Below the pieces are notes generated by a model. That model worked only from the letters and a program-made list of their open reading frames with translations, was not told the DNA's origin and did not search any database. Position numbers and translations under genes: made by a program. 16,378 bases of DNA from CAYRCJ01 sp964422785 (GTDB taxonomy: Bacteria; Patescibacteriota; Minisyncoccia; UBA11713; 2-01-FULL-45-33): positions 1 to 16,378 of the forward strand of contig CAYRCJ010000014.1 of assembly GCA_964422785.1 (NCBI GenBank). Reading direction: 5' to 3'. Positions 1-6,319 of this stretch are shown here, piece after piece; position 1 is the stretch's first letter, and every line of letters starts with the position of its first letter.

Positions 1-1
1 C

Positions 2-535
2 ATGCGGGCGATCTCCTGGTGCGACGCTCTGATAATCTCGGATTATGACAAAGGATTTATCACCAATAAGCTGGCGTTAACGCTTACGCGCTCTGCTCAA
101 GAACAGGGAAAAATAATTGTCGTTGATACAAAGCCGGAACATTTTAATTTTTTCAGATGCGTTACCGCGATAAAGCCCAATAAAAGAGAGGCCGAGATTT
201 TGTGGGGACGGACGATAGATAACGATGAGGATGTGGAGGCGGCCGGAAGATTTTTACAAAAACATTCTGAATCCGGTATCGTCCTCACGCGTGGCGCCGA
301 TGGCATGAGCGTGCTTGATGGTGGAAAAATTACTCATTTGCCAAGTATCGGGAAGGAAGTTTTTGATGTAACCGGAGCCGGAGATACTGTGACTGCCGCG
401 CTGGCGCTGGGTTTGGCATCGGGTTTGCCGCTGAAAGACGCGGCAACAATTGCCAATTATGCCGCCGCAATCGTTGTCGGTAAGGCCGGCACCGCCACCG
501 TAACCCTGGAGGAATTGATGCGTTCTATGACATAA
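2..535 (+). CDS. PfkB-family sugar kinase, heptose-7-phosphate kinase-like (RfaE/HldE domain I), N-terminus outside window
   Basis: The visible 177 residues are the C-terminal half of a PfkB/ribokinase-fold kinase. Near the start is DALIISDYDKGF, like the 'SDYxKG' segment of RfaE/HldE kinase domains. It is followed by IKPNKREAE (substrate/nucleotide-side motif) and VTGAGDT, the PfkB signature that carries the anion hole and the catalytic Asp. In this family the enzyme phosphorylates D-glycero-D-manno-heptose 7-phosphate at O-1 for nucleotide-heptose synthesis. The family is usually about 320 aa, so about 140 residues lie to the left; the Met at position 2 is probably internal. The protein stops right after the kinase domain, so no fused adenylyltransferase domain follows. 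A heptosyltransferase-like gene starts 10 nt downstream, which supports a heptose or related sugar role. Another PfkB sugar kinase is the alternative. Confidence 0.8.
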   Translation: MRAISWCDALIISDYDKGFITNKLALTLTRSAQEQGKIIVVDTKPEHFNFFRCVTAIKPNKREAEILWGRTIDNDEDVEAAGRFLQKHSESGIVLTRGADGMSVLDGGKITHLPSIGKEVFDVTGAGDTVTAALALGLASGLPLKDAATIANYAAAIVVGKAGTATVTLEELMRSMT

Positions 536-545
536 TAAATAGATT

Positions 546-1694
546 ATGATTGCAGGCAATATCAAAAAAATACTTTTTCCCGCGCTGGTCTTTATATTAA
601 GCCCTATTTTATTATTTTTTATTCGTATAAGAAAAACAAAACTAAAGAACTCTCAGCAACTGAGAGTTCTTATTTTTCCCCAATTTACCAGGATCGGCGA
701 CCTGCTATGCTCGACTCCTGTATTTAGAGCCATAAAAAAACAATATCCGGATAGTTTTTTGGCGGTGGCAGTTTGGAAGAATGTGACCGGAATTATAAAA
801 AACAATCCACATATAGACGAAATACTGATTTACAGAAGCCACGAGCTTGCGGGTTTTGTAAAAAAAATAAAAGACCTGAAGTTTAACTGGAGTTTTAATC
901 TAAACGGGAGCATGTTCAGTACTTTGCTTTCTTTTTGCGGTCTTATCGCCGACAGGGTTAAATTGACCCGTGAGGATAGGCCGACCGGAGAATTTTTAAC
1001 AGATTGGATGAATAATTTTCAGCTGCCGTACAAAGACCATACTTATCTGCCGGGACATTATTTAAATATGCTTAAATTTATCGGCATAGAAAATCCCGAA
1101 GAGATAAAAGAAGTTTTTACAACTGAAGAAGGTGAAAGAGTGACGCGGGAATTTTTAAAAAGCCATATGGCGGACTCGGGATTACTGGTGGGCATTAGTG
1201 TCACGGCCGGAAATAAAATAAAAGAGTGGGGTGATGAAAAATTCAGAGAGCTTGCCGGGAAGATATCAGGAAAATACAATGCCAAGATAATTTTTCTCGG
1301 CGGGAAAAACGATGAATCGAGGATCGATCATATTTTAAATCAAGAAAATAATAAAAATTTTATAAAGGCGGCCGGGTTTTCTCTGGAGGATTTGCCAAGC
1401 TTAATTAAAAGATTAAATTTATTTATTTCGGTGGACACCGGTCCTATTTATATTGCCCACGCGCTTAGGGTGCCATTGATAGATATTATTGGTCCGTGTG
1501 ATCCCACAGAACAGCCGCCAAACGACACGACAAGCTTACAAGTTCTTCCAAGTCCCTATGTGCCTCCGACAAGTTTTGTCTTCAAAAAACGCGGCTCGCC
1601 GGAACTTACAAAAAAAGCGCTCGATAACACAAGTGTTGAAACAGTTATGCTGGCAGTAGATAAATTGTTGTCGAAACCTGACATCGCCGGTTAA
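546..1694 (+). CDS. Glycosyltransferase family 9 (heptosyltransferase-like), membrane anchored
   Basis: The 382-aa protein has the GT9 fold signatures. The N-terminal one is RIGDLLCSTPVFRAIKK (about residues 50-66). The C-terminal donor-site one is SVDTGPIYIAHALRVP, followed by a GPCDP segment (about residues 295-320), matching the 'DTGPMHLA...GPTDP' pattern of ADP-heptose:LPS heptosyltransferases. Residues 8-27 form a hydrophobic helix followed by basic residues, so the catalytic part is probably held on the cytoplasmic face of the membrane; canonical WaaC/WaaF lack this anchor. The gene follows the kinase by 10 nt and probably shares its transcript. No clear Shine-Dalgarno site precedes the ATG. 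A perfect 12-bp hairpin lies inside the reading frame at codons 34-42, between anchor and catalytic domain. The sugar is inferred from the family; Patescibacteria are thought to lack LPS, so the acceptor may be another surface glycan. Confidence 0.85.
   Translation: MIAGNIKKILFPALVFILSPILLFFIRIRKTKLKNSQQLRVLIFPQFTRIGDLLCSTPVFRAIKKQYPDSFLAVAVWKNVTGIIKNNPHIDEILIYRSHELAGFVKKIKDLKFNWSFNLNGSMFSTLLSFCGLIADRVKLTREDRPTGEFLTDWMNNFQLPYKDHTYLPGHYLNMLKFIGIENPEEIKEVFTTEEGERVTREFLKSHMADSGLLVGISVTAGNKIKEWGDEKFRELAGKISGKYNAKIIFLGGKNDESRIDHILNQENNKNFIKAAGFSLEDLPSLIKRLNLFISVDTGPIYIAHALRVPLIDIIGPCDPTEQPPNDTTSLQVLPSPYVPPTSFVFKKRGSPELTKKALDNTSVETVMLAVDKLLSKPDIAG
645..671 (+). repeat. Perfect 12-bp inverted repeat with T-rich tail, inside the GT9 reading frame
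   Basis: AAGAACTCTCAG (645-656), loop CAA, then CTGAGAGTTCTT (660-671), followed by ATTTTT. The shape is that of an intrinsic terminator but it lies within coding sequence. It may be an inserted palindrome or an intragenic attenuator. Confidence 0.6.
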
Positions 1695-1718
1695 TGTTCT
1701 AAAATAAGACGTTTTATT

Positions 1719-1725
1719 GGAGGTG
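1719..1725 (+). promoter_or_regulatory. Shine-Dalgarno site that sets the TTG start of gmd
   Basis: GGAGGTG lies a few bases before TTG at 1730. No in-frame ATG gives the full Rossmann N-terminus (KKALITGITGQDGSY), so the strong ribosome binding site and the fold together fix the TTG start. Confidence 0.75.
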
Positions 1726-1729
1726 CATT

Positions 1730-2713
1730 TTGAAAAAAGCTTTAATTACCGGGATTACCGGTCAAGACGGATCGTATCTGGCGGAATTTTTGCTCGGGAA
1801 AGGTTATAAAGTTTTTGGGCTTGAACGGAGAAATAGCCAAAAGAATCGCGGAAATATTTTGCATCTTTTGGAGCCCAAATCTAAGATTGAACTGATCTCC
1901 GGAGATTTGCTCGACCGGGCGTCTCTTGATCGGGCGCTTGAAATTTCGGAGCCCGACGAAGTGTATAATCTTGGAGCGCAGTCATTTGTACATGCTTCGT
2001 TCGAGCAGGCTGCATATACCGCGCAAGTTACCGGCGTGGGTGTCTTGCTGTTGCTCGAGGCGATTCGGCAGACAAAAAGAAATATTAAATTTTATCAGGC
2101 ATCTTCTTCTGAAATGTTTGGTGCCTCCGAAGAATCTCCTCAAAATGAGAAAACCAGATTTCATCCGAGAAGCCCCTACGCCACCGCGAAAGTATTCGCC
2201 CACAACACCGCGGTGAATTATCGTGAGGCCTATGGTATGTTCAACGCCTGCGGGATTTTGTTTAATCACGAATCTCCCAGGCGAGGAATTGAATTTGTGA
2301 CCAGAAAAATTACCAACGGCGTTGCTCAAATAAGATCCCAGGGTTTATGGGGTTTGCGCAATGGGCAAATTTTGCTCGGCAACTTATCTGCCGGAAGAGA
2401 CTGGGGTTTTGCCGGAGATTATGTGGAAGCGATGTGGCTTATGCTCCAGCAGGAAAAACCGAAAGATTATGTTATCGCAACCGGTAAGACGCATTCAATT
2501 GAAGAGTTCGCGGATGTCGCTTTCGCTCATGTTGGTCTTGTTTGGAAATACTTTGTAAAGACTGATCCAAAATTTATGCGGCCTTCCGATGTGGCAAGTC
2601 TTTGCGGCGATGCGTCGCTTGCCGAAAAAGAACTTGGTTGGGTCCCAAAAGTATCGTTTGAAGAACTGGTAAAAATGATGGTAGATTCTGATTTAAAATT
2701 GTTATCAAGGTAA
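1730..2713 (+). CDS. gmd: GDP-mannose 4,6-dehydratase
   Basis: This 327-aa extended short-chain dehydrogenase converts GDP-D-mannose to GDP-4-keto-6-deoxy-D-mannose, the precursor of GDP-fucose, GDP-rhamnose and related sugars. The NADP-binding motif GITGQDGSYL is at residues 8-17. The substrate-site segment YNLGAQSFVHASFEQ follows, then ASSSEMFG (about 124-131), the catalytic YATAK (Y150-x3-K154), the hallmark NHESPRRG, and GRDWGFAGDYVEAMWLMLQ near the C-terminus. It is slightly shorter than typical Gmd (340-370 aa). Translation starts at TTG with a strong upstream GGAGG. A hairpin terminator follows at once, so it closes the first transcription unit. No dedicated reductase or epimerase for the 4-keto sugar is in the window, so the final deoxysugar cannot be named. 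Confidence 0.93.
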   Translation: MKKALITGITGQDGSYLAEFLLGKGYKVFGLERRNSQKNRGNILHLLEPKSKIELISGDLLDRASLDRALEISEPDEVYNLGAQSFVHASFEQAAYTAQVTGVGVLLLLEAIRQTKRNIKFYQASSSEMFGASEESPQNEKTRFHPRSPYATAKVFAHNTAVNYREAYGMFNACGILFNHESPRRGIEFVTRKITNGVAQIRSQGLWGLRNGQILLGNLSAGRDWGFAGDYVEAMWLMLQQEKPKDYVIATGKTHSIEEFADVAFAHVGLVWKYFVKTDPKFMRPSDVASLCGDASLAEKELGWVPKVSFEELVKMMVDSDLKLLSR

Positions 2714-2719
2714 CTTCGG

Positions 2720-2748
2720 GCCACCTCAAAAGGTGGCTTTTAATTTTT
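2720..2748 (+). terminator. Intrinsic terminator after gmd
   Basis: Stem GCCACCT (2720-2726), loop CAAA, AGGTGGC (2731-2737), then TTTTAATTTTT. It lies 7 nt after the gmd stop codon. Confidence 0.85.
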
Positions 2749-2756
2749 CTAAGAGT

Positions 2757-2769
2757 TATATTATTTATT
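2757..2769 (+). promoter_or_regulatory. Candidate -10 box of a leaderless mRNA for the methyltransferase
   Basis: TATATT (2757-2762) lies 7 nt before the ATG at 2770, directly after the gmd terminator. No Shine-Dalgarno site is present. The predicted transcription start falls on or next to the start codon. No convincing -35 or TGn extension was seen, so this is the weakest of the four similar sites. Confidence 0.4.
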
Positions 2770-3489
2770 ATGACTTATGTTTCTTCAGAGGAAATGAAGC
2801 AAAAAGGTATCGCCTACGACGCGATCGATAAACACGTTAAAGACCGTGTAACCTGGGCCGTGGGAACAGGCGTACTCAAAGAGGCTTTGCAAAAATATAT
2901 GCCGACCGGACAAAGCGCTCTCGATATCGGGGCCTCCGGCGGGACAACGCTTAGCTTTTTGAAACCGTATTTTAAAGAACTTTACGCGACTGATATTGTG
3001 GACGGTCTGGGGGAAGATATAAGACAAGAAGTAAAATTTTCTACGGCCGATCTCAATTTTGAAAAGCTTCCATTTCCTGACGCTTCAATGGATTTGGTTA
3101 CCTGCTTTCAGGTCATTGAGCATTTGGAAAATCCTTTTTTGGTGGCGCGGGAAGTGCGCAGAATCTTAAAGCCGGGAGGAATTTTCATGTTTTCTATTCC
3201 CAATCCGTTCAATCTTTCATTCCGGCTCAAATTTTTATTTACAGGAAATATGCCGCCATGGACCGAAATAAATCATCACCTTCTTTTTTTAACCGGCGCG
3301 GTATTTAAGAAAACCTATCTTTCCAAATTTAATTTGCTTGAGGCGGTATACCAGTGGGGCTCAATTCCTTTTTGGGGCCGCCTTCGCATGATTTTTGGAA
3401 AAAAGCTGATAAAAAAACACGCGATGGTTCTGCCACGCAGTAAACTTTTTGCCCGTTGTGTCTGTTATATTCTTCGGAAGCCGGTTTAG
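2770..3489 (+). CDS. Class I SAM-dependent methyltransferase
   Basis: The 239-aa protein has the Methyltransf_11/25-type Rossmann core. Motif I is ALDIGASGGTTLSFL (about residues 50-64). An acidic strand end follows (YATDIVDG). DLNFEKLPFPDASMDLVTC and FQVIEHLENP (motif IV region) come next, then RRILKPGGIFMFSIPNP (motif VI). It transfers a methyl group from S-adenosylmethionine; the acceptor cannot be read from sequence. Its place among sugar-nucleotide and glycosyltransferase genes suggests a glycan or lipid-linked sugar acceptor. The C-terminal third (from about residue 150) carries basic and aromatic stretches typical of the cap region. The Nudix gene starts 13 nt after its stop, so the two are probably cotranscribed. 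Confidence 0.85.
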   Translation: MTYVSSEEMKQKGIAYDAIDKHVKDRVTWAVGTGVLKEALQKYMPTGQSALDIGASGGTTLSFLKPYFKELYATDIVDGLGEDIRQEVKFSTADLNFEKLPFPDASMDLVTCFQVIEHLENPFLVAREVRRILKPGGIFMFSIPNPFNLSFRLKFLFTGNMPPWTEINHHLLFLTGAVFKKTYLSKFNLLEAVYQWGSIPFWGRLRMIFGKKLIKKHAMVLPRSKLFARCVCYILRKPV

Positions 3490-3491
3490 AT

Positions 3492-3498
3492 AAGGAGG
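3492..3498 (+). promoter_or_regulatory. Shine-Dalgarno site that sets the TTG start of the Nudix gene
   Basis: AAGGAGG lies 4 nt before TTG at 3503. The ATG at 3499 is out of frame and hits a stop within seven codons, so the TTG is the likely start. Confidence 0.7.
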
Positions 3499-3502
3499 AT
3501 GT

Positions 3503-4051
3503 TTGAAAATAACAGGTGAAGAAATTGTTTATGACGGCAGGTTTATCGGGGTAAGGAAAATTCATTTTGAGGGCAGGCGCGGAAAACCGGGAGTCTGGGA
3601 GGCGGTAAAAAGGAAAACATTCGGTAAGATTGTGGCAATATGCGCGATTACAAAAGAGAAAGAAATAATTTTAGAAAAAAACTTCAGAGTACCGATAAAT
3701 TCTTACAATATAGAATTACCCGCCGGGCTTATGGATAAAAAGGGGGAGAGCCCGGAAGAAACCATAAAAAGAGAGTTGCTTGAAGAGACCGGATACAAGG
3801 TTGAAAAAGTAGAGCTGCTCCTGGAGGGGCCATTCAACGCCGGCCTGGTAGAAGATGAACTGCAGGTATTCTTTGGGGAAAACGCGGAGTATGTTTGCGA
3901 GCCCGAACTTGAGGACGCGGAAGACATCGAGGTAATAAAAGTTCCCGTAGAAAACCTTTTTTATTTTCTAAGGCATCCCCCGAAAGGATGCAAGGTTGAT
4001 ATCAAGACATTCAATCTCATCCCATTCCTTCATGAGAAAGGGATTTTATAA
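3503..4051 (+). CDS. Nudix hydrolase, ADP-ribose pyrophosphatase-like
   Basis: This 182-aa protein has the N-terminal beta-strand domain of the ADPRase group, then ELPAGLMDKKGES leading into the Nudix box, whose catalytic half R90-E-L-L-E94-E95-T-G-Y is intact. The Nudix helix Glu residues bind the divalent metals used to cleave nucleoside diphosphate-X substrates such as ADP-ribose. One oddity: the spacing between the first Gly (G75) and the first Glu of the box is six residues (LMDKKG) instead of the consensus five, a one-residue insertion in the loop. It starts at TTG just after a strong Shine-Dalgarno site and is followed by a terminator. ADP-ribose or an ADP-/GDP-sugar is the likely substrate; with heptose genes nearby a nucleotide-sugar role is possible but unproven. 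Confidence 0.88.
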   Translation: MKITGEEIVYDGRFIGVRKIHFEGRRGKPGVWEAVKRKTFGKIVAICAITKEKEIILEKNFRVPINSYNIELPAGLMDKKGESPEETIKRELLEETGYKVEKVELLLEGPFNAGLVEDELQVFFGENAEYVCEPELEDAEDIEVIKVPVENLFYFLRHPPKGCKVDIKTFNLIPFLHEKGIL

Positions 4052-4059
4052 ACATTGAG

Positions 4060-4080
4060 GCCCGGGAAACGGGCTTCTTT
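4060..4080 (+). terminator. Intrinsic terminator after the Nudix gene
   Basis: Stem GCCCG (4060-4064), loop GGAAA, CGGGC (4070-4074), then TTCTTTTTGTTTT. It begins 8 nt after the stop codon. Confidence 0.8.
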
Positions 4081-4086
4081 TTGTTT

Positions 4087-4102
4087 TGTTATACTATAGT
4101 AA
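4087..4102 (+). promoter_or_regulatory. Extended -10 promoter, probably giving a leaderless mRNA for the GT4 gene
   Basis: TG-T-TATACT (4087-4095) is a good extended -10 element. It is followed after 7 nt by the GTG start at 4103. There is no Shine-Dalgarno site and no good -35. The expected transcription start (4102) is next to the start codon. Confidence 0.6.
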
Positions 4103-5239
4103 GTGAAAATAGCGATAATAATACGAAAATTAAATGTTCGGGGAGGGGCCCAAAGGCAGGCCCTTTCTTTGGCGCGCGAACTTTCCAAAATTGGTCACAG
4201 CGCGTCTCTTTACACTTTTTTTTACGATAAAGAAAAATGCTACCCGGATTTGTTGAATAACATGGAGGTCGTTTCGTCGGGATGCGCGGATCCAAAAAAA
4301 CTCGCGCTGCTCATCAGTAAAGACACCGATATTTTGAATCCGCATGACCAGGAGGCGTATAAAGTTGCCTATCATTTCAAAAAGAAAATAAAAAATATTC
4401 CATCTGTATGGATGATGAATGATGTGCCCTCGAAAGATTTCGGATTTTGGAAAGAACATCAGTTTAACTCCGAGCTTAGGCGTTCTTTCGCAAAAAAAAT
4501 ATATCACCGCTTGTATGATCTGCAGGACCGGCGTTTTATCAATACTCAAGAACAAATTACTGTTTTGGATAATTGGAATCGCGATCTAACGAGCCGGTAT
4601 TTCAAAAAAAACGCCACAGTGGTGCGGAGCGGGCTGGATGTAGAGCAGTTTGGGTATAAAGAACATCGGCCGCCGGCAAATAAAAAAATTAAACTGCTTG
4701 CTACTGGCATTTTTTTTCCGCATCGCCGGTTTGAAGATGCCATCAGCGCCTTGAAATTGCTTCGTGAAGAAGGATGCGACGCGACTCTCACGATAGTGGG
4801 AGATTATAACAACGATAAAAAATATCATAGAGCTTTGGCGGATCTGACCTCAAATCTTAAACTTAACGATTTTGTTAAATTCGCGGGCAGGGTTTCAGAG
4901 GCCGATCTGGAAAAATCGTATCAGTCGCACGATATTTTTATTTTTCCCAATCATCTTCAAACTTGGGGGCTAGTTGTTTTTGAGGCGATGGCGCAGGGAA
5001 TCCCGGTTATTGTTTCCAAAAGCACCGGGGCTTCCGAGGTTTTATCACATCGGGAAAATTCAGTGTTGGTTGATCCTAAAACACCCAGGGCAATTAAGGA
5101 TGCGGTTATCTCTCTGGCGAGTGACCCGGTTTTTTACAGCCGCGTTGCCAAAAACGCCAGGAGATTTGTGGAAGAAAATATTTCCTGGAAAAAGTATGCG
5201 CAGAAAATGCTCGAGGTTTTCAATAAGGCAAGATATTGA
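4103..5239 (+). CDS. Glycosyltransferase family 4 (GT-B fold)
   Basis: The 378-aa protein has both halves of a GT-B enzyme. The N-terminal domain opens with KIAIIIRKLNVRGGAQRQALSLARE, the glycine-rich acceptor-side loop of GT4 enzymes. The C-terminal GT1 domain starts near residue 190 (KLLATGIFFPHRRFEDAI) and contains TIVGDYNNDKKY, VKFAGRVSEADLEKSY and TWGLVVFEAMAQGIPVI. The usual EX7E donor motif is altered: the first Glu is Gln286 while the second, Glu294, is kept. The protein probably transfers a hexose to a surface glycan or lipid on the cytoplasmic side. The start is GTG, right behind an extended -10 box, and its own terminator follows, so it is a single-gene unit between the Nudix and sigma-factor genes. 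Sugar and acceptor are unknown. Confidence 0.87.
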   Translation: MKIAIIIRKLNVRGGAQRQALSLARELSKIGHSASLYTFFYDKEKCYPDLLNNMEVVSSGCADPKKLALLISKDTDILNPHDQEAYKVAYHFKKKIKNIPSVWMMNDVPSKDFGFWKEHQFNSELRRSFAKKIYHRLYDLQDRRFINTQEQITVLDNWNRDLTSRYFKKNATVVRSGLDVEQFGYKEHRPPANKKIKLLATGIFFPHRRFEDAISALKLLREEGCDATLTIVGDYNNDKKYHRALADLTSNLKLNDFVKFAGRVSEADLEKSYQSHDIFIFPNHLQTWGLVVFEAMAQGIPVIVSKSTGASEVLSHRENSVLVDPKTPRAIKDAVISLASDPVFYSRVAKNARRFVEENISWKKYAQKMLEVFNKARY

Positions 5240-5256
5240 TACAACAAAATTTTTAT

Positions 5257-5277
5257 ACGTCAATATTGATGTTTTTT
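5257..5277 (+). terminator. Probable intrinsic terminator after the GT4 gene
   Basis: Stem ACGTCA (5257-5262), loop ATAT, TGATGT (5267-5272) with one G-T pair, then a run of T. The stem is weak. It overlaps the -35 region of the next promoter. Confidence 0.5.
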
Positions 5278-5299
5278 AAATCAGTGTTAGAGTAGCTGA
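5266..5299 (+). promoter_or_regulatory. Promoter of the ECF sigma gene, leaderless layout
   Basis: TTGATG (5266-5271), 16 nt, then TAGAGT (5288-5293) preceded by TGT, an extended -10. The ATG at 5300 falls exactly at the predicted +1 (7 nt after the last -10 base). No Shine-Dalgarno site is seen. Confidence 0.6.
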
Positions 5300-5884
5300 A
5301 TGAATGAGAACGACAATAAATCCATAGAGAGCCTGCCTGACGAGGATATCTTACGGCGGTCATTAAAGAATCCGCGGCTATTTTCCTTTTTGATAGAAAA
5401 ATATCAGGCGGCATTTTTGCGCAAAGCCCAGACAATTGTTCATGGCCGCGAGGAAGCGGAAGACATAGTACAGGAGACTTTCACAAAAATGTATCTCAAC
5501 GCGACTAAATTCAAAAAGCAGCCAGGTATAGAATTCAAAAGTTGGGCTTGGCGTATCTTGGTGAATACCGCTCTTACCCACTACCGAAAACTCAAAAAAA
5601 CATTCGGAGACGTGGGTTATTTGGATGAAATTTTAGCTAAAGGAGATGGAGACGAAACCGGCTTACCCATCGAGAGCGTTTTAGATAGAGACGAGAATAT
5701 TGAGCATATAAGGGAGACGATTGACCTCTTGCCCCCGGAAACGGCGGCCTTGGTCAAGGCGCACTATATTGACGATAAGCCTTATGAAGAAATTGCCCAG
5801 ATGCACGGAATAAGCGTGGGTGCGCTCAAGATGAAACTTTTCCGGGCCAGGAAGGTTTTAAAAGATATAATATCAGAGGTTTAA
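5300..5884 (+). CDS. ECF-type RNA polymerase sigma factor (sigma-70 family)
   Basis: This 194-aa protein has only regions sigma2 and sigma4, as in group 4 (ECF) factors. Sigma2 covers about residues 26-98: FSFLIEKYQ, then REEAEDIVQETFTKMYLNA (the core-binding region 2.2 DxVQETF motif) and KSWAWRILVNTALTHYRK (region 2.4, -10 recognition). An acidic linker follows, then sigma4 (about 135-190) with LPPETAALVKAHYIDDKPYEEIA and the helix-turn-helix MHGISVGALKMKLFRARKVL (-35 recognition). It directs RNA polymerase to a dedicated promoter set. It is followed after 8 nt by a small membrane protein gene, the usual position for a membrane-bound anti-sigma partner. Its own promoter has an extended -10 with the ATG at +1. 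The inducing signal is unknown. Confidence 0.9.
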   Translation: MNENDNKSIESLPDEDILRRSLKNPRLFSFLIEKYQAAFLRKAQTIVHGREEAEDIVQETFTKMYLNATKFKKQPGIEFKSWAWRILVNTALTHYRKLKKTFGDVGYLDEILAKGDGDETGLPIESVLDRDENIEHIRETIDLLPPETAALVKAHYIDDKPYEEIAQMHGISVGALKMKLFRARKVLKDIISEV

Positions 5885-5892
5885 AAACGCAT

Positions 5893-6258
5893 ATGAATAC
5901 AATAGAACAACAACTTAAGAGTAGGATTATGAAGAGGGTATACGGAGTTTGGGCTGTCAGGTTTGCCTTGCCCAGACTTGCCGGATCTGTAGCGCTTTTA
6001 CTTTTGGCGCTTAGGGTTACCGCGGACAGATTCTTTGTGGCCAGGATTATGCAGAATTTTGACCGGGTCGCCGCTTCAAATGTCTGGGCGATACCCCAAT
6101 TTATCGCAAGCGCTCTCAACCACGCGCAACCGACTGTTCTGGTATTGATTGCGGCCGCGGGGATCGGAGGATTTGCTCTGGCGGTAAATTTATTCAGGAA
6201 TGTCAGAAATGTTTTACGGAGCCGGCAAGTTATTGGAGCATTATCATCCCAGCGTTAG
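5893..6258 (+). CDS. Small two-helix membrane protein in the sigma-factor operon
   Basis: The 121-aa protein is not a family I recognise. It has a basic N-terminus (about 22 residues), a hydrophobic helix at about residues 26-44 (FALPRLAGSVALLLLALRV), a middle loop of about 35 residues, and a second helix at about 79-99 (VLVLIAAAGIGGFALAVNL) ending in a basic tail (RNVRNVLRSRQ). Both ends are therefore predicted to be cytoplasmic. It begins 8 nt after the sigma gene, so the two are translated from one transcript. Position suggests a membrane-bound regulator of the sigma factor, but no ZAS zinc motif (HxxxCxxC) or other anti-sigma domain is present. A plain hypothetical membrane protein is the alternative. 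Confidence 0.7.
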   Translation: MNTIEQQLKSRIMKRVYGVWAVRFALPRLAGSVALLLLALRVTADRFFVARIMQNFDRVAASNVWAIPQFIASALNHAQPTVLVLIAAAGIGGFALAVNLFRNVRNVLRSRQVIGALSSQR

Positions 6259-6290
6259 TTTCAAAATTTGCAAGGTCGTTTTAGTACAAC

Positions 6291-6315
6291 AAACCCCCGA
6301 TAATATCGGGGGTTT
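6291..6315. terminator. Bidirectional terminator between convergent genes
   Basis: AAACCCCCGA (6291-6300), loop TAATA, TCGGGGGTTT (6306-6315), a perfect 10-bp stem. It lies between the + strand sigma/membrane pair and the - strand membrane protein gene. The A/T ends of the stem provide U residues in either direction. Confidence 0.8.
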
Positions 6316-6319
6316 GAGT

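Noticed and set aside
254..565. 103-aa open frame on the - strand opposite the sugar kinase, and similar frames opposite other genes
   Set aside because: Antisense shadows of well-supported genes without their own start signals or family motifs.
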